Positions 61,189 to 64,000 of a DNA stretch of 64,000 bases are shown here, in pieces (within the stretch, counting starts at the first letter, position 1; each line of letters opens with the position of its first letter). Source of the stretch: JACJYM01 sp965230495 (GTDB lineage: Bacteria; Bacteroidota; Bacteroidia; Chitinophagales; Saprospiraceae); contig OZ246004.1 of the NCBI GenBank assembly GCA_965230495.1, positions 2,480,001-2,544,000 of the forward strand, in the 5' to 3' direction. A program made the position numbers and the translations under genes. The notes beneath the pieces were generated by a model. The model saw only the letters and a list, made by a program, of their open reading frames with translations. It searched no databases and was not told the DNA's origin.

Positions 61189-64000
61189 ATGCAAAAATTT
61201 AATTTTTTCACATTGCTTATCATTTGTTTGGTAGGTCATACGATGTATGCTCAAAGTGACCATTCCTCCTTAGCTCTAGAATATATTAAAACTCATTATC
61301 AAAATGAGAATAAAGATATACGTGATGTGCAAAGCTTGAACATCTCTTCTAGCGTATACAATAAGAGAACTAATGCTACTTATTTTTACATTAATCAAGC
61401 TATAAATGGTATTGATATTAAGAATGCAGTGGCGAATGTGGTGATTACAGACGAAGGAAAAGTAGTTAGTTTTGTTGACTCCTATATCGATAAAATAAAT
61501 GATAAAATTAAAAATACTCCGACTACCATTAGTCCCGAAAAAGCACTTCAATTAACAGCAAAACAATTAGGCATTGCAGGTCCTAAAATTTCATTTACAA
61601 GGAATGAAGGGGATCGGTTAGTCTATGCTGGCAATAACATTTCTCTATCTGAAATAAGAATGCAGCCTAAATATGTATACACTAACGAAGAATTAGTCCT
61701 GACTTGGGAATCTAAGATTGATATGATCGACAACGCTGATTATTGGGAATATTATGTGGATGCAGGCAATGGAGATTTTGTCGACAAGATAAACATGACT
61801 GTTTATTGTAGTCATGAGAAAGGTTCTTATCATAACCATGATAGATGTATCCACAAAACACAGGATATTGTTGAAAATCAAATTAGTGAAATGCTTGTGG
61901 CATCTGGCTCCTACAAAGTATATCCCATACCTACAGAATCGCCCATACATGGTGACAGAGTACTATTGAATAATCCTCACATCCCGGAAGCATCTCCTTT
62001 TGGATGGCATGATGTTAATGGTGATAATGCAGCAGACTATACAATAACAAGGGGAAACAATGTGCATGCATATGCAGATTATGAAGACTTTAATGCGGCA
62101 AACAGTGATGATCCTGAACCAGATGGGACCTCTGCCTTAGTCTTTGATTTTCCACATGATTTAGATGCTCATCCAAGAGATAGTGAAGATGCTGCTGTTA
62201 CCAATTTGTTTTATATGACCAATATGATGCATGACATTACTTATTTACATGGCTTCGATGAGGATGCGGGAAATTTCCAAACGACTAACTTTGGAAATTT
62301 TGGAGAAGGAAACGATGAAGTGGAAGCCCAGGCATTTGATGGTTTTAGATTACATGAAAGAGGTGAAGATTTGGACCCTGATGGTAATCCTACAAAAATA
62401 AACAATGCCAATTTCTCTACTCCTCAGGACGGATTCTCAGGTAGAATGCAAATGTTTTTGTGGGATGATTCTGAAAGTGCTGTATATATTAATTCTCCTT
62501 CTAGCATAGAAGGATTTATTTTAGAATATGGAAATGCACAATTCGGTAATCCAATTCCCGAAAACTTAGATGAGCCGTTAACGGCGAGTGTGGCTTTAGC
62601 TCAGGATGGAACCCCCGGCTCAAGCACTCAAAATTGCAATGCCACGGAAAACACTGCAGAAATAAATGGAAAAATAGCCCTTGTCGACAGAGGTCTTTGC
62701 GATTTTAGTTTAAAGGCTTTTAATGTTCAACAAGGGGGAGCAATAGGACTTATTATTTGTAATGTAGTAGGTGTTAATGGAGGTGATGGTGATGAAATCC
62801 TTAATATGGCAGCTGGGGATAATGCCGCTCAAGTAACTATACCCTCCATATTTATGAGAAAAAGTGATTGTGATCAGATAAAATTAGCTTTAGGTAATGG
62901 TGAAGATGTAGTTGTTACTTTCCATGAGCCTGCTAATAGCGGACCTAGCTTTATCGATGGAGCTTTTGACAATGGTGTCATTGCCCATGAATTTGGTCAC
63001 GGTATCAGCAATAGATTGGTAGCAGGACCAAACAATACTGGTTGTCTAGGAAATCAGGAACAAATGGGTGAAGGATGGAGTGATTTCTTCTCATTAATCA
63101 TGACAGCTGAAGAAGGAGACACAGGTGCTGATCGAAGAGGAATTGGAAATTTTGCAGATGGTTCTAATGTAGATGGTAGAGGAATTAGAAGATTTCCATA
63201 TTCTACTGACATGTCTATCTGTCCACTCACTTATGATGATGTTAAGACGGGATCCATCCCTCATGGGGTTGGTGAAATTTGGGCGGCGGTCCTCTGGGAT
63301 TTATATTGGGCTTTCGTTGATCTTTACGGCTTTGATGAAGACTTAACCAACTTGGATTCAGGAAATGGAAAAGCGGTGTCATTAGTGATGGAGGCGATGA
63401 AGCATACTCCTTGTCAGACTGGATATGTAGGAGGAAGAAATGGGATTTTTCAAGCGGATCTTATGCTATTCAATGGCGAACACGAATGTATGATATGGGA
63501 AGTATTTGCAAGAAGAGGATTGGGGTATTTTGCTGATGAAGGAAGTACAAATAATGTTCAAGATGGCATTGAAGATTTTTCTTCAAAGCCAACTTGTCTA
63601 AAAAGCCATCAAGTTGTTCAAATAGGAGCACAGGGAGGTAAACTAACTAATGCAGGTGATGAGGTGACCTTAACTGTTGATGTAACGAACTATGTTGGCG
63701 AGGATCGAAGTGATCTCCTTGCCAGTGTTGATTTACCTGATGGTCTCTCCTATGTTGACGGCACCACCGTAATTACATACGGAGATTATGACAATCTTAA
63801 CCCCGATCAATTTGTAGCAGATACCAACATTCCTCAAACTTTTGATGTTGTTGATCAAGGTACTTCACTAGACTTCTCTCTACCTACTCTAGCGATGAGC
63901 AAAACTGCGAGAATAGAATTCACGGTAGTTTCCGATATTGATAGAAAGTCCACTACATTGTTTTACGATGATCTAGAAGAAGGTATTAATGAAGATGAAG
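61189..64000 (+). CDS. M36 (fungalysin-type) secreted metalloprotease, C-terminus beyond right edge
   Basis: ATG at 61189 opens a frame to the window end (about 937 codons). A signal peptide ends at MYAQ. A FTP-type propeptide follows (YFYINQAINGIDIKNAVANVV, about residues 45-170). The M36 core has NLFYMTNMMHDI, a protease-associated insert (KIALVDRGLCDFSLKAFNVQQGG), and the zinc site HEFGHGISNRL with the third ligand in MGEGWSDFF. Later residues are a DUF11-like beta domain. Typical for T9SS export, though the sorting domain is off-window. Together with the reprolysin-like and zincin-like proteins it makes a third extracellular zinc protease here. Confidence 0.93.
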   Translation, partial: MQKFNFFTLLIICLVGHTMYAQSDHSSLALEYIKTHYQNENKDIRDVQSLNISSSVYNKRTNATYFYINQAINGIDIKNAVANVVITDEGKVVSFVDSYIDKINDKIKNTPTTISPEKALQLTAKQLGIAGPKISFTRNEGDRLVYAGNNISLSEIRMQPKYVYTNEELVLTWESKIDMIDNADYWEYYVDAGNGDFVDKINMTVYCSHEKGSYHNHDRCIHKTQDIVENQISEMLVASGSYKVYPIPTESPIHGDRVLLNNPHIPEASPFGWHDVNGDNAADYTITRGNNVHAYADYEDFNAANSDDPEPDGTSALVFDFPHDLDAHPRDSEDAAVTNLFYMTNMMHDITYLHGFDEDAGNFQTTNFGNFGEGNDEVEAQAFDGFRLHERGEDLDPDGNPTKINNANFSTPQDGFSGRMQMFLWDDSESAVYINSPSSIEGFILEYGNAQFGNPIPENLDEPLTASVALAQDGTPGSSTQNCNATENTAEINGKIALVDRGLCDFSLKAFNVQQGGAIGLIICNVVGVNGGDGDEILNMAAGDNAAQVTIPSIFMRKSDCDQIKLALGNGEDVVVTFHEPANSGPSFIDGAFDNGVIAHEFGHGISNRLVAGPNNTGCLGNQEQMGEGWSDFFSLIMTAEEGDTGADRRGIGNFADGSNVDGRGIRRFPYSTDMSICPLTYDDVKTGSIPHGVGEIWAAVLWDLYWAFVDLYGFDEDLTNLDSGNGKAVSLVMEAMKHTPCQTGYVGGRNGIFQADLMLFNGEHECMIWEVFARRGLGYFADEGSTNNVQDGIEDFSSKPTCLKSHQVVQIGAQGGKLTNAGDEVTLTVDVTNYVGEDRSDLLASVDLPDGLSYVDGTTVITYGDYDNLNPDQFVADTNIPQTFDVVDQGTSLDFSLPTLAMSKTARIEFTVVSDIDRKSTTLFYDDLEEGINEDE

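Overview
This 64 kb window reads as chromosomal DNA of a Bacteroidota bacterium, most likely from the Saprospiria side of the phylum (inference). The evidence is an AT-rich sequence, many secreted proteins ending in type IX secretion (T9SS) sorting domains, a TonB receptor/DUF4249 pair, DUF6089 and RemB/Wzi-like outer-membrane proteins, TAnnTTTG-type promoters and a six-gene Na+-NQR operon. No rRNA, CRISPR array, transposase or phage gene was seen. One tRNA, Leu(GAG), is present.

Layout. 1-8313 (minus) is one giant modular secreted zinc protease that runs off the left edge. 8501-14932 (plus) holds lpxK, a RemB/Wzi-like barrel, a TPR lipoprotein, scpA and an arylsulfotransferase-like T9SS protein. 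14933-20076 (minus) holds a methyltransferase lipoprotein, PBP4, uvrB and an ECF sigma/anti-sigma pair. 20218-23934 holds a small membrane protein, a beta-lactamase-fold hydrolase, a CotH-kinase lipoprotein and a barrel protein. 24398-34104 is an envelope locus: ECF sigma factor, single-pass TPR-like protein, T9SS protein and CHAT protease on the minus strand, with two divergent T9SS proteins, one an L-type lectin, on the plus strand. 34399-40176 holds a hemerythrin-like RIC protein, a LuxR regulator with a degenerate receiver, tRNA-Leu, a T9SS protein, dnaX and a Crp/Fnr regulator. 40326-45024 holds a TonB receptor, a DUF4249 lipoprotein, a 61-aa Cys-rich peptide and a DUF692/MNIO enzyme. 45090-52611 holds envelope proteins, including two lipoprotein genes with broken 5' ends. 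52764-59092 is nqrABCDEF. 59328-61000 is rlmB plus a TraB/GumN lipoprotein, and 61189 to the right edge is an M36 fungalysin-type protease.

Two systems stand out. (1) At 43714-45024 a Cys-rich lipoprotein-like precursor lies 3 bp upstream of an MNIO (DUF692) enzyme with its candidate iron ligands intact. This is a minimal RiPP-type operon with no separate partner protein; the enzyme carries a C-terminal helical extension and sits just downstream of a TonB receptor. (2) The ECF sigma factor at 29429-30058 appears to control a local regulon: four exact copies of TGTCACA-N16-GTTATAG lie in front of the sigma operon, the two divergent secreted proteins, and a short transcript of about 105 nt that ends at an intrinsic terminator.

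Other points of note are two damaged lipoprotein genes next to two 48-bp identical terminator repeats, a membrane-anchored NqrA, and a near-identical 96-residue tandem repeat in the giant protease.
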